Origin: a virus
Length of the DNA stretch: 53,337 bases
Virus record (IMG/VR): IMGVR_UViG_3300029327_000043
Span: 1 to 53,337 of that record
Direction: 5' to 3' (one strand)
Shown one piece after another: positions 1-7,777 of this stretch. Numbering within the stretch: the stretch's first letter is position 1; every line of letters starts with the position of its first letter. A program made the translations under genes and the position numbers. The notes under the pieces were generated by a model. That model was not told the origin of the DNA. It ran no database searches and saw nothing but the letters and a program-made list of their open reading frames with translations.

Positions 1-1273
1 AGTTGGGAGAGTTTCCAGGTCAGGCACACCTTCATCTCCATCGATAGCCTTTTTCACAGCGTCCAGAGTGACGGCGGCAGATGAAACATGACCGGCTTTT
101 TCAAGCGTCTCAGCATAAGGGACGTCATGCTTATGCTCGGTCAGGTTCGCATTGATATAGGTCTGCAGGCTTACAGGGAAATGGTGAATATCGCTGGTGG
201 CGCCACGAATAAGGGCAAAAATGGCTGCGCGTGAATAATCCAGGATGCCTGCGACCTTGCGCAGCGCTGCAGACCATTCCTTGAACGGACTTTCTTTCTT
301 CTGGACTATCTCTTTGGCCCGGCGGTGAATTGATGCCGGGAAATTGTAGATATCGAAATCCATCGGCATTGTGGCCAGAGCTATTTCTACATCGAGCGTA
401 TCAAGGGTATGGGTGTAGTCAGGATTGCGATCGGTTTTATTACCGCCGCCAGCATTCGTACCTGCATCAGTTTTCATAACTGAAGAAATACAGTTACCGG
501 CAGCCCATTCCCTGGTGAGAATGCCGCGGTCGAGCGCGTTCGTGGCGAACCACAGCTTTGCAAACTGGATACGCTTGCCGAGCTCATGCCGTTTCCCTTC
601 GGGGAAGACTTTTTTATTGGCACTTGTGAATTTCCAGAGTGCCGGCATATCGTATTTTTTGATTTCAGGGATATTCTCGGCGGCCAGAATCAGATCCTGG
701 ACGGCAGCATTATCAGTGTCCATTTCAAGAACTGACAGCTCCTGCCGGTGAGGCATGCTGATATGATAAACGTGACGTTCTTCGGCCATATACTGCGCCA
801 GCAGCTGAGCGCGAAAGGGGAGTTCTGCCACGTTAAAAAGCGCGCTCGAATCGTCCTGGTATTCATCGCTACCGAAAGTTTCCACGGTCTCACCTTGTGC
901 CGCGTCGCCAGTAGTATTGGCATCAACCAGCACGCCACTAACGGGCTCAGCGGATACTCCGGCATCATCGATGTGATGATCCGCAGGTGCCTGACCTGGC
1001 TTCAGAGCCCAGGTGCGGCCATCATCGCCGAGCTGGTAGCGTTCGCACCATGAGTAATTGAGAACGCCTTCCGCTGGTAGGTCATTGAATACCGGGAAAT
1101 CGGTGCGAATTGGTTTTTGATAGTCTTTGCCGCGGCCTGTTTCGATCCCAGCGTCTTCCAGATCGACGTCCAGTTGCAGAAGGGCGCGAGCTTCTGATTT
1201 ATTAGTGCGCCAGATTACGGCATCAGCTTTACCCGATTTTTGAGTCGCTTTTATCAGATAAAAATATTCCATG
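1..1273 (-). CDS. recE: RecE-type exodeoxyribonuclease VIII, N-terminal part (runs off the left edge)
   Basis: The leftward frame is open from an ATG at 1273 to the window edge, about 424 codons. It reads like the long N-terminal region of Rac RecE: an FPVFNDLPAEG block near residue 60, DRGILTREW and ANAGGGNKTDR blocks near the middle, and MDFDIYNFPASIHRRAKEI later. RecE is a 5'-3' dsDNA exonuclease that makes 3' tails for its annealase partner RecT in phage homologous recombination. Its nuclease domain is C-terminal and lies outside the window, so activity cannot be judged. The start has only a weak AGAGG upstream. An in-frame ATG about 66 bases earlier exists but has no ribosome site. It is the last visible gene of the leftward early operon. 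Confidence 0.9.
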
Positions 1274-1409
1274 TGATAGCCTCTATTTTGGATGTAGAAT
1301 CCCCCGGGCCATTGGTAGCGCCCATTCAGGGTGGTCATTGGTTTTGGTAATTTCCGGTGTAACTTTGGTCGGTGGCACCGGACGTACAGCCCGCTTCGGC
1401 GGGTTTACG

Positions 1410-1565
1410 TTAGCCCTCGTGAGCCATCTGGTCGTGAGAGGCGCAACGTTCTGAGCAATACTCTTTTTCTTTCCGTGCGAGCTGGTTCCCCTGGAGGTAC
1501 AACAGGGTGCTTACCACTGGTTTTCCCTCGATAGCTTTGCGGCAATAACCGCATTTCTTCTGCAT
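1410..1565 (-). CDS. Small CxxC zinc-ribbon-like phage protein (51 aa)
   Basis: The 51-aa frame begins MQKKCGYCRKAIEGKPVV and contains two cysteine pairs, CGYC near the N-terminus and CSERC near residue 40. This spacing suggests a treble-clef or zinc-ribbon fold. A GGGGGA ribosome site lies just before the ATG. It sits between the DUF1482-like gene and recE in the leftward operon, and proteins of this kind are common beside recE in enterobacterial prophages. Function is unknown; nucleic-acid or protein binding is only an inference from the cysteines. Confidence 0.72.
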   Translation of the reverse strand: MQKKCGYCRKAIEGKPVVSTLLYLQGNQLARKEKEYCSERCASHDQMAHEG

Positions 1566-1573
1566 TCTTCCCC

Positions 1574-1765
1574 CTACATTTGCACCGTGAACCCGGCCGG
1601 ATGCTCATCCAGTACACCTTTCAGCGGATAACATTCGGCTTTCACATGTTGCTCTTCTGCAGCTGCCTTGCAGTCATTCTCACTGTCGTAAACGCCGAGC
1701 AGGACATCCTGATTACCGCCCGTCAGCATGCTGAGGGTGAGAACTAGGGCAAACATCGTGCTCAT
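1574..1765 (-). CDS. DUF1482-like small phage protein
   Basis: A 63-aa product starts MSTMFALVLTLSMLTGGNQDV and ends HPAGFTVQM. It has a hydrophobic N-terminus (possible signal or single membrane segment) and two cysteines, which matches my memory of the DUF1482 family from lambdoid left operons. The start was chosen at 1765 because AAAAGGAG precedes it and its ATG overlaps the TGA of the upstream gene (ATGA coupling). Role unknown; the family sits with kil/recombination genes. Confidence 0.75.
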   Translation of the reverse strand: MSTMFALVLTLSMLTGGNQDVLLGVYDSENDCKAAAEEQHVKAECYPLKGVLDEHPAGFTVQM

Positions 1766-1875
1766 GAAGGGGCTCCTTTTTGCGCGAGCATGTAGCACAC
1801 CCGGCGGATGAAAGCTGACAGCGGATTTAAACGAACAGCCTGCTGACGAGCGGGTTTGCGTGCGAAATCATTCAT
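1762..1875 (-). CDS. 37-aa basic phage protein, ATGA-coupled to both neighbours
   Basis: The short frame (MNDFARKPARQQAVRLNPLS...) starts at 1875 behind a clear AAGGAG site seven to eight bases away. Its start overlaps the stop of the upstream 32-aa gene and its stop overlaps the next start, both as ATGA. The product is arginine-rich with one short hydrophobic stretch. The two-sided translational coupling is the main argument that it is a real gene. No function recognised. Confidence 0.65.
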   Translation of the reverse strand: MNDFARKPARQQAVRLNPLSAFIRRVCYMLAQKGAPS

Positions 1876-1970
1876 TGAAATATCTCCTTCAGTGCGCTGA
1901 TAAGCGCAATCCAGATGAAGAGCCCATTTACTGCCGAAATGACCATGGCTCTGATGCCGTGCTTGCTCAT
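1872..1970 (-). CDS. 32-aa single-membrane-segment phage protein
   Basis: This is the first gene seen in the leftward operon after the left operators. The product MSKHGIRAMVISAVNGLFIW... is a basic N-terminus followed by about 20 hydrophobic residues, so a single inner-membrane helix. I chose the ATG at 1970 because TGAGG precedes it; an in-frame ATG 15 bases upstream lacks a ribosome site. Its position resembles where lambdoid phages carry kil-like host-inhibitory peptides, but no homology is visible. Confidence 0.6.
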   Translation of the reverse strand: MSKHGIRAMVISAVNGLFIWIALISALKEIFQ

Positions 1971-2085
1971 TTCAACCTCAGCCATTACGTGGCCAGCGGA
2001 ACAAGAAATACTTCTGCGCTTAATGTAAGACGGTGGATGGCCGTCGGTTGTTATCACCGAGTCTTCTCGGCTTGACTCTAATTAC

Positions 2086-2115
2086 TACATATCTGTGATG
2101 TTGTAACGTGGTAAA
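2086..2115 (-). promoter_or_regulatory. Putative leftward early promoter (PL)
   Basis: Reading leftward, TTTACC (2115-2110) and TATGTA (2091-2086) are separated by 18 bases and sit directly against the perfect operator at 2114-2134. This would drive the small genes and recE and be blocked when repressor occupies the operator. The hexamers are imperfect, so the exact promoter is uncertain. Confidence 0.45.
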
Positions 2116-2190
2116 TTTAGCGTGTCGCTAAATTCCGTGCAATAGCAAAATGCTAAATTATTTGGTGTGTTGTTTTAGCGTATTGATTAA
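2114..2190. promoter_or_regulatory. Left operator cluster for the CI/Cro-type regulators
   Basis: Three sites share TTTAGC-N5-GCTAAA. The one at 2116-2132 is perfect and extends to 8-bp arms (2114-2134). The one at 2143-2155 keeps TAGC-AAAAT-GCTA. The one at 2174-2190 is degenerate (TTTAGC-GTATT-GATTAA). The same motif occurs on the other side of the repressor gene, so this is the OL counterpart of a lambda-like two-operator switch. Confidence 0.82.
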
Positions 2191-2236
2191 TAATGGATTT
2201 AAGTTCTGTCGATAACGAGGAGGGACATTGAGGAGA

Positions 2237-2262
2237 CAAAAAAGCCCGCGCAAAGGCGGGCT
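2237..2262 (-). terminator. Repressor-gene terminator
   Basis: Leftward reading gives AGCCCGC, a 6-base loop, GCGGGCT and then a run of T. It lies about 20 bases after the stop of the cI-like gene and would separate it from the PL operon. Confidence 0.85.
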
Positions 2263-2281
2263 AAGGTGTCCAAATAGGAGT

Positions 2282-2959
2282 TTAGGGAATATTCAGAATT
2301 TTAGCGTCAACGACAACCCCAATGATTTTGCAGTTGCCGTTAACTTCGATCATCGGATAAGCAGGATTAAGGGGTTTTAGAAAGCGTCTGCCAGCATCGA
2401 TAACTAGTTTCTTAAAAGTAGCTTCATTATCGCCATCTAGTTTGGCAACCACTAATTTTCCATTTCGAGGCTCTACTTCAGGATCTACCAGAATAGCAGC
2501 CCCTTCAGGTATGCTCAGACCTGCAGGAGAGGTCATTGAATCTCCTTTTACATCCAGCCAGAAGGAGTCCTCAGAGCATACAACAGTCGTATCGTACCAA
2601 CGATCGATCGCTCGTCGGTGATATGGTTCTACAGCTTCCATCCATTGCCCCGCGCTTACCCAGCTGATTACAGGATAACTTCCTTTCGTCTCATTCAATC
2701 CTCGAAACGAAACGTTCGAAGATGTTTCTTTGGCATGTAAAACATCCATCCAGCCAAAAGGCAGATTAAGCGCAGACTCAATTTTGCGGGCCATCTTATC
2801 GCCAATATTGCGATGAGGATTTGGACCCAGAAGCTGGCTAAGAGCTGCCGGGCTTGTCTCAATGAGTTCGGCGAATTGTGCCTTTGTCATTCCAGACTCG
2901 CTCTGGCGCTTCTCGTACAGAGATTCCAGGTTGGCTTTTCTGATTTCTTTATTTTCCAT
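2282..2959 (-). CDS. cI: CI-type phage repressor, HTH plus S24 peptidase
   Basis: The 225-aa product has an N-terminal helix-turn-helix (around MTKAQFAELIETSPAALSQ, residues 24-42) and a C-terminal LexA-like S24 peptidase domain. The self-cleavage site appears to be A103-G104 (WVSAGQW), with nucleophile S141 in GDSM and lysine K183 in TFKKL. It should repress both early promoters and be inactivated by RecA-stimulated self-cleavage after DNA damage. An upstream in-frame extension exists, but it runs back through the operators; the ATG at 2959 gives the family length. Operators with a common motif flank the gene on both sides. Confidence 0.93.
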   Translation of the reverse strand: MENKEIRKANLESLYEKRQSESGMTKAQFAELIETSPAALSQLLGPNPHRNIGDKMARKIESALNLPFGWMDVLHAKETSSNVSFRGLNETKGSYPVISWVSAGQWMEAVEPYHRRAIDRWYDTTVVCSEDSFWLDVKGDSMTSPAGLSIPEGAAILVDPEVEPRNGKLVVAKLDGDNEATFKKLVIDAGRRFLKPLNPAYPMIEVNGNCKIIGVVVDAKILNIP

Positions 2960-2977
2960 CCCTGCATTGTTGTCGTT

Positions 2978-3043
2978 TTTAGCAAAATGATAAATGCGCA
3001 AATTGCTAAATGTTGCTTGCGTAGTATTTAGCATAACGCTAAA
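2978..3043. promoter_or_regulatory. Right operator cluster (OR) with PR/PRM region
   Basis: Three sites between the divergent cI and cro genes share the left-operator motif: TTTAGC-AAAAT-GATAAA (2978-2994), a half-conserved site ending GCTAAA (2994-3010), and the perfect TTTAGC-ATAAC-GCTAAA (3027-3043). The rightward promoter should lie among them, with TTGCTA at 3003 a possible -35, but I cannot fix the -10 with confidence. Confidence 0.8.
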
Positions 3044-3075
3044 CTCCAAAATTGTTGACTCAACCGGAGACACCA

Positions 3076-3309
3076 ATGAGTACAGAACTACACCGCTGGC
3101 GTAAGGGCGCCACAACTGACGAATGGGAACAACTAGCGAAGCTGGCGAATACGACCCCGGGCTATCTGGATCAGATTGCCTACGGTAATCGCCGTGCATC
3201 TCCCGAAATGGCATCCGCAATTGAAGATGCTACAAGATTTTTTCACAGCCAGGCCCCGGTGCTCAAAGAAAGCCTTGTATTCGTCACTCCGCGTAATACG
3301 GCACTCTGA
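3076..3309 (+). CDS. cro: Cro-like small HTH regulator
   Basis: The 77-aa product starts MSTELHRWRKGATTDEW and has a helix-turn-helix like stretch (WEQLAKLANTTPGYLDQIAYG). It is the first rightward gene after the right operators and diverges from cI, the Cro position. GGAG precedes the ATG at 3076. In Rac-type phages this position holds a YdaS-family protein paired with YdaT, and the next gene here is YdaT-like, so a YdaS-type label is equally possible. It probably binds the TTTAGC-N5-GCTAAA operators. Confidence 0.75.
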   Translation: MSTELHRWRKGATTDEWEQLAKLANTTPGYLDQIAYGNRRASPEMASAIEDATRFFHSQAPVLKESLVFVTPRNTAL

Positions 3310-3326
3310 ACATTAAAGGGAAAATC

Positions 3327-3863
3327 ATGCGTTCACTTACCTATCAACAAAATACCGGATTCAACACCGGTGCCTTGATAAAGCGAAATCAGCTGAGAGA
3401 GTTAGATCACGACGGTATTCGCTCTGCCGTTCGCGCCTGGGCAGCAGCTGAAGGGCAGGATGTTGTCTCGGCATACATCATCGATGAGTGGCGACAGCAG
3501 GGCGGCGAGGAGATCGCGTTTCCTGATGATATCAGCCGTGCCCGACAGAAGCTTTTTCGCTACCTGGACAACCCTGCCTATTCTGAGCGCTATCGCGAGT
3601 ACGTTCGCCTTCTTACCCCGGCAATCATGGCCGTCCTTCCGCTGGAGTTCCGACATCGTCTGATGCCTCAGGACGATATTTTGTCGCGCCTGTCTTCGGC
3701 CATGAAGGAATGCGCTGAAGCAAAGCAGGCGGTGATGCTGAACGCACCAGAGCACCAGAAACTGAAGGAGGTGAGCGAGGGAATAGCGTCGCTTTTCAGG
3801 CTAATGCCTGAGCAGACAGGAGCGCTGATGACGATCGTGAGCTCAATGCTTGGCGTGATGTAA
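3327..3863 (+). CDS. YdaT-family phage protein (CII position)
   Basis: The 178-aa product contains the block IRSAVRAWAAAEGQDVVSAYI followed by a region ending RYREYVRLLTPAIMAVLPLEFRHRLM. This resembles YdaT of the Rac prophage, where expression is toxic and blocks cell division. It occupies the place of cII in lambda. It may be a lysis/lysogeny regulator or a host-takeover factor; sequence alone does not decide. It lies 17 bases after the cro-like gene and is probably co-transcribed from PR. Confidence 0.65.
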   Translation: MRSLTYQQNTGFNTGALIKRNQLRELDHDGIRSAVRAWAAAEGQDVVSAYIIDEWRQQGGEEIAFPDDISRARQKLFRYLDNPAYSERYREYVRLLTPAIMAVLPLEFRHRLMPQDDILSRLSSAMKECAEAKQAVMLNAPEHQKLKEVSEGIASLFRLMPEQTGALMTIVSSMLGVM

Positions 3864-3874
3864 GCGGGGTATCC

Positions 3875-4136
3875 ATGAATCACATCGAATTTATTGAGAA
3901 GAACGTCCGCGAGGAACTTCTTCGCCAGGGCTTCACGCAAGCAGTGGCTCAGGGGGGGGGCATACCAGGCGGTCGATATGTACAAGCGGATGTCACAGGC
4001 CAGTCGTAAGGGAGGCATTTTTGATGATGTTATGCGCCACGCCAGGCTGTGGGCTGAATAGCAAACCAGCGCTGCAGAAAAGCGAGAAGCAAAGAAATCA
4101 ATCCGTAAGGGGAATAACCAGGTTGGGTTGTTCTGA
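3875..4136 (+). pseudogene. Small phage gene broken by a poly-G frameshift and an amber codon
   Basis: The frame starts MNHIEFIEKNVREELLRQGFTQAVAQ, then meets a run of nine G (3952-3960). In the ATG frame it ends early at about 44 aa. With eight G it would continue AYQAVDMYKRMSQASRKGG and then RHARLWAE, which looks like the natural continuation. That second frame then meets TAG at 4059-4061, after which coding-like sequence (QTSAAEKREAKKS...GLF) goes on to a TGA at 4134. So there are two lesions: a +1 in a homopolymer and an in-frame stop. The G run could be a slippage switch or a sequencing error. Confidence 0.7.
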
Positions 4137-4213
4137 GTGGGTGAAGACTGTTGTGCGCCAACACAGCCAGTCTTCGGGGTGTGAAAAAAGGGCTCTTAGT
4201 TCACGGAGTGAGT

Positions 4214-5134
4214 ATGTCAAATACCGCTGAAGTTATCAATTTTCCGATTAAAACCGAGCGTTCGGGAGGTCAAATGGCCGACCTGGCTAACGGGTATACC
4301 AAGATCGCAAACGAGATACAGAAGCTCAAGCCCCGTCTGCGGATGTCAGGTCGTGAGTGGCAGTGTCTTGAGGCTGTTATCTGGCTTACCTATGGATGGA
4401 ACAAGAAGCAGGACCGAGTAACAAACACGGTGATTGCTGAGCTGACAGACCTCGGAGAGTCGCATATTTCCGACACAATCAAATCTCTCGCGGAGCGGAA
4501 AATTATCTTCGCTCATAAGCAGGGAGTGATGAAAATTGTCGGTATAAATACTGAGCTATCTGAGTGGATTTTAGACAAACCGAAAACGGGAAAACTCTTC
4601 CCGGAATCGGGAAAAGTGTTACCGAAAACGGGAAAACCTTTCCCGGAAACGGGAGACACCCAATACAAAAACAAGAACAATAGTAAAAGATCTTCTTCGT
4701 CTCGGAATTCTAAAGAATCCCGAAACGAGGAAACTTTGAAGTTTCTCTCTCGTCATCCAGAAGCGGCCGATGGGATTTATACCCCTGCAGGTAAATCCTG
4801 GGGAACAGCTGACGACCTCAAAGCCGCGCGATGGATTTTCGATAAAGCCCTCACCGTGAACGCCTCCCTCTCAGAGCCCAACTGGGTTGAATGGGCGAAC
4901 ACCATCCGCCTGATGCGTCTGCAGGACAAGCGCACTCACTATGAAATCTGCGAACTGTTCAAGTGGGCGAATGAAAATGATTTCTGGCAAGAAAACATTC
5001 TCTGCCCATCAAAACTACGCAAACAGTGGGATCAACTCACGACAAAACGACTTCGTAGCCATGGCCCATCAAAAAACAAATCAGGCGCCAGTACGCTGGA
5101 TAACACCGACTGGATCGACGGGGTGCTCGAATGA
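4214..5134 (+). CDS. O: Replication initiator protein O
   Basis: The 306-aa product matches the phage replication O pattern. It has an N-terminal winged-helix region (TKIANEIQKLKPRLRMSGREWQ near residues 30-50, then WLTYGWNKKQD and ISDTIKSLAERKII), a low-complexity middle and a C-terminal partner-binding part. It should bind the iterons located within its own gene and recruit P and the host helicase. The middle contains four 7-residue units (PKTGKLF, PESGKVL, PKTGKPF, PETGDTQ) that are the protein image of 21-bp DNA repeats. The start at 4214 has GGAG upstream; a longer TTG-initiated frame is unlikely. Confidence 0.9.
   Translation: MSNTAEVINFPIKTERSGGQMADLANGYTKIANEIQKLKPRLRMSGREWQCLEAVIWLTYGWNKKQDRVTNTVIAELTDLGESHISDTIKSLAERKIIFAHKQGVMKIVGINTELSEWILDKPKTGKLFPESGKVLPKTGKPFPETGDTQYKNKNNSKRSSSSRNSKESRNEETLKFLSRHPEAADGIYTPAGKSWGTADDLKAARWIFDKALTVNASLSEPNWVEWANTIRLMRLQDKRTHYEICELFKWANENDFWQENILCPSKLRKQWDQLTTKRLRSHGPSKNKSGASTLDNTDWIDGVLE
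4581..4661. repeat. Phage replication origin: 21-bp iterons inside O
   Basis: Four consecutive 21-base units begin at 4581, 4602, 4623 and 4644 (the last partial) with the pattern CGRAAWCGGGAAAAC. An AT-rich stretch follows (about 4661-4705), suited to strand opening. This is the lambda arrangement: O-binding iterons within the O gene next to an AT-rich unwinding element. The repeats are in phase with the reading frame, so DNA sites and protein repeats are conserved together. Confidence 0.85.
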
Positions 5135-5844
5135 AATCTATCGCAGAAAGCATGCATAACTTCGATCGGAATAACTTTCAACGTATCGCCGCCGGCATGC
5201 CTGAAATCCAGGATGCACAGAGCTTTGCACATCAGGCGACAAAGACGGCTGAGGTATTCAACGAACTGTTTCGCCAGCTGCTCGCCGTATTCCCGGCGCT
5301 GTCCAACAAATCAGCGGAAGATCTCAACGAGATGCGTCGCCAGTGGCTCCTGGCGTTCAAGGAAAACGGGATCACCACGATGGAGCAGATTAACGCCGGA
5401 ATGCGTGTTGCCCGCAAACAGGAAAAACCCTTCATGCCGTCGCCGGGGCAGTTCGTAGCCTGGTGTCGTTCTGAGGAAGTGGTTGCGGCTGGTCTTCCTG
5501 ATGTTAACGAGCTGATGGAGATGATTTATCGCTACTGCCGGACCCGAGGACTTTACCCTGATGCTGAATCCTATCCGTGGGAACGTAATGAGCATTACTG
5601 GCTGGTTACGGGACTGTATACCGACATGCGTGCAAATGCACTGAGTGATTCCGAACTGCGCCGTAAAGCCTCTGACGAGCTGCTGCGTATGGTTCGTCGC
5701 ATGCATGCCGGGGAAGTGATTCCCGAGCCGGTTAAACAGATCCCAAAGCTTGGTGGACATCCGCTGAGCAACGAAGAGGGCTTAAACAAAATCGCTGAAA
5801 TCCGCGCGAAATTCGGTTTAGGCAGAGGGCGGAATCATGGCTAG
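5131..5844 (+). CDS. P: Replication protein P (helicase loader)
   Basis: The 237-aa product overlaps the end of O by ATGA, as in lambda. Its features include FNELFRQLLAVFPAL, a SPGQFVAWC motif near residue 105 and a C-terminal PEPVKQIPKLGGHPLS segment, typical of phage P proteins. P delivers host DnaB helicase to the O-bound origin. Length and position agree with the family. Confidence 0.9.
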   Translation: MKSIAESMHNFDRNNFQRIAAGMPEIQDAQSFAHQATKTAEVFNELFRQLLAVFPALSNKSAEDLNEMRRQWLLAFKENGITTMEQINAGMRVARKQEKPFMPSPGQFVAWCRSEEVVAAGLPDVNELMEMIYRYCRTRGLYPDAESYPWERNEHYWLVTGLYTDMRANALSDSELRRKASDELLRMVRRMHAGEVIPEPVKQIPKLGGHPLSNEEGLNKIAEIRAKFGLGRGRNHG

Positions 5845-6172
5845 AGCATTGTCAGCAGTTGAGCGCAGAGAGTACGTCCGCGCAGTGATTCGGATCACCA
5901 GGCATCAGGGGCGACTCACGACCGCCGAGGCAATGAAAAAACTGGGGCTGAGCCGCGCTACTGTCCAGCGGTATTTTTCCGAAGCAGAAGCGACTGGAGA
6001 GGTTGTCCGGCATGGTCGTTTGGGGCTTTTCCGCGATCAGCGGGCCGTCATCGACTTTGACATGAAGCGTTTTGGCCTGGTGCCGAAAGTTGCTGTTGGG
6101 ATGAATTACAGCCTGCTTGGCAGTCCTGTTTTTCAGCGAGTTTTAGATGTTCAGGAGGCTATTCATGGCTAA
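5837..6172 (+). CDS. DUF977-like winged-helix phage protein
   Basis: The 111-aa product overlaps the end of P. It carries a clear helix-turn-helix (TAEAMKKLGLSRATVQRYFSEAE, about residues 29-51), followed by a wing-like VVRHGRLGLFRDQRAV. I recall very similar proteins after P in Klebsiella and E. coli phages under DUF977. It is probably a DNA-binding regulator of early genes; the target is unknown. Confidence 0.75.
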   Translation: MARALSAVERREYVRAVIRITRHQGRLTTAEAMKKLGLSRATVQRYFSEAEATGEVVRHGRLGLFRDQRAVIDFDMKRFGLVPKVAVGMNYSLLGSPVFQRVLDVQEAIHG

Positions 6173-6950
6173 GAATTCAATCGATGTATACGGTGCCAGC
6201 GGCAAAACAAACGTGCTCAATTTCGAGCCTGAAAACCTGCACCTGGTCACCGATAAGACCCACCCACTTTACGATGAGCGTGTACACCTGCCTATCAGCG
6301 AGGCAATGGTGCTGAACATCATGGACCAGGGCGTTCTTGAGCCGATTATCGTCTGGAAAGACCCGGAGACAGGGCTGTCTTGCGTGGTTGATGGCCGCCA
6401 GCGTGTGCGCCATACACTGGAAGCTAACAAGCGTCTGTCGAAAGAGGGCAAAGAATCGCTACTGGTCCCGGCAGTTACTAAACGCGGCTCTGCTGTTCGC
6501 ATGGCGCAGGCGATGGTAAGTGCTAACGAAATCCGCCAGGCAGATACGCCACTGGGCCGAGCAAAGAAAATGGCTGATGCGCTGGAGCGCGGGCACGATG
6601 AGGACGATTTAGCGCTGATGTTTGGCGTGAGTGTCCAGACCGTACGCGCAACTCTGTCACTGCTGGATGCCACCCAGGCAGTCAAAGACGCTGTAGAGTC
6701 CGGCACAGTGACGGTTACACAGGCGCGTCAACTGGCATCACTGAAACCCGAAGAACAGCGGGAAAAGGTAGCGGAAATCGAGCAGGCGACCGCTGGCACA
6801 ACCGGCCATGAAAAAGCCAGGCGTCAGCGAGCTGTGCTTGGCGAAACTAAGCCACGTCTCAAATCACGCAAAGAAATCACAAAAGCCCTAGAGGGTGCCA
6901 GCGGTGAATACGCTCATGCACTGCGCTGGGTGCTTGGGGAGGCTGAATGA
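6165..6950 (+). CDS. ParB-like nuclease/partition-domain protein
   Basis: The 261-aa product has a ParB N-terminal fold: PISEAMVLNIMDQGVLEPIIVWKD, VVDGRQRVRHTLEAN, then a central helix-turn-helix (LALMFGVSVQTVRATLSLLD). Such stand-alone phage ParB-like proteins occur in replication modules, where they may act as DNA-binding CTP-dependent switches or adaptors to the methylase that follows. The start at 6165 has AGGAGG eight bases upstream and was preferred over an ATG 18 bases earlier. It overlaps the next gene by four bases. Confidence 0.85.
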   Translation: MAKNSIDVYGASGKTNVLNFEPENLHLVTDKTHPLYDERVHLPISEAMVLNIMDQGVLEPIIVWKDPETGLSCVVDGRQRVRHTLEANKRLSKEGKESLLVPAVTKRGSAVRMAQAMVSANEIRQADTPLGRAKKMADALERGHDEDDLALMFGVSVQTVRATLSLLDATQAVKDAVESGTVTVTQARQLASLKPEEQREKVAEIEQATAGTTGHEKARRQRAVLGETKPRLKSRKEITKALEGASGEYAHALRWVLGEAE

Positions 6951-7777
6951 ACAACCAAATCAAGCATCCGGCTATTCGATACCACGGCGGTAAATTCCGT
7001 CTGGCGCCGTGGATTATCGAGCAGATGCCGGAGCATATCTGTTATGTCGAACCGTTCGGCGGTGCTGCTGGCGTATTACTCCAGAAGCCGCGCAGCTATT
7101 CAGAGGTGTACAACGACCTCGACGGCGAGGTAGTTAACCTGTTTCGTGTACTGCGTGACCCTGCATTAAACCAGCGCCTGCAGGATGCCTGCTGCCTAAC
7201 CCCGTACTCACGAGATGAGTTCTGTCATGCTCAGGAGCCAGCGACAGATTCTATCGAACGCGCCCGCCGCATGGTGGTTCGTGCCTGTATGGGGTTCGGC
7301 TCTGCAGCAGGTGTCGGCGGTCAATCCGGTTTCCGCAGCGACAGCAAACGCAAATACGCTACGGCGGCACATCTTTGGGAGCGTTACCCGAGCAACCTCG
7401 GCGCTGTCTGCCAGCGTCTGCAGGGAGTCATTATTGAAAACAAAGACGCTCTGGCGGTAATGCGCGCCCACGACGCAGAAACGACCCTGCATTACATCGA
7501 TCCGCCATATGTACCGGACACTCGCGTGCAAGGCAATCGTTACTACGCGCATGAAATGACCGTTGAAGGGCATGAGCAATTACTCGCTGTGGCCAGAACG
7601 ATGGCGGGGATGGTGATGATTAGCGGTTACGACACTGAGGTCTACAACGACATGCTGACCGGCTGGGTAAAAACGGAGAAAACCTCACGCATCAGCGCAG
7701 GGAGAGGTACGAAAGTACGCACTGAATGCCTCTGGCTTAACCCGGCAGCACAGCAGAAACAGGAGTGTGCAGCATGA
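6947..7777 (+). CDS. Dam-type DNA adenine-N6 methyltransferase
   Basis: The 276-aa product has the D12-class order: RYHGGKFRLAPWI near the N-terminus, the SAM-binding EPFGGAAGVLL at about residue 36, and the catalytic DPPY at 185-188. It should methylate adenine, probably in GATC, protecting phage DNA from host restriction or altering regulation. It overlaps both neighbours by ATGA and is part of the PR operon. Confidence 0.93.
   Translation: MNNQIKHPAIRYHGGKFRLAPWIIEQMPEHICYVEPFGGAAGVLLQKPRSYSEVYNDLDGEVVNLFRVLRDPALNQRLQDACCLTPYSRDEFCHAQEPATDSIERARRMVVRACMGFGSAAGVGGQSGFRSDSKRKYATAAHLWERYPSNLGAVCQRLQGVIIENKDALAVMRAHDAETTLHYIDPPYVPDTRVQGNRYYAHEMTVEGHEQLLAVARTMAGMVMISGYDTEVYNDMLTGWVKTEKTSRISAGRGTKVRTECLWLNPAAQQKQECAA

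Noticed and set aside
1331-1534. Rightward 67-codon frame over the small zinc gene
   Set aside because: It is the complement of the leftward Cys-pair gene; no ribosome site, and the leftward frame has family-like content.
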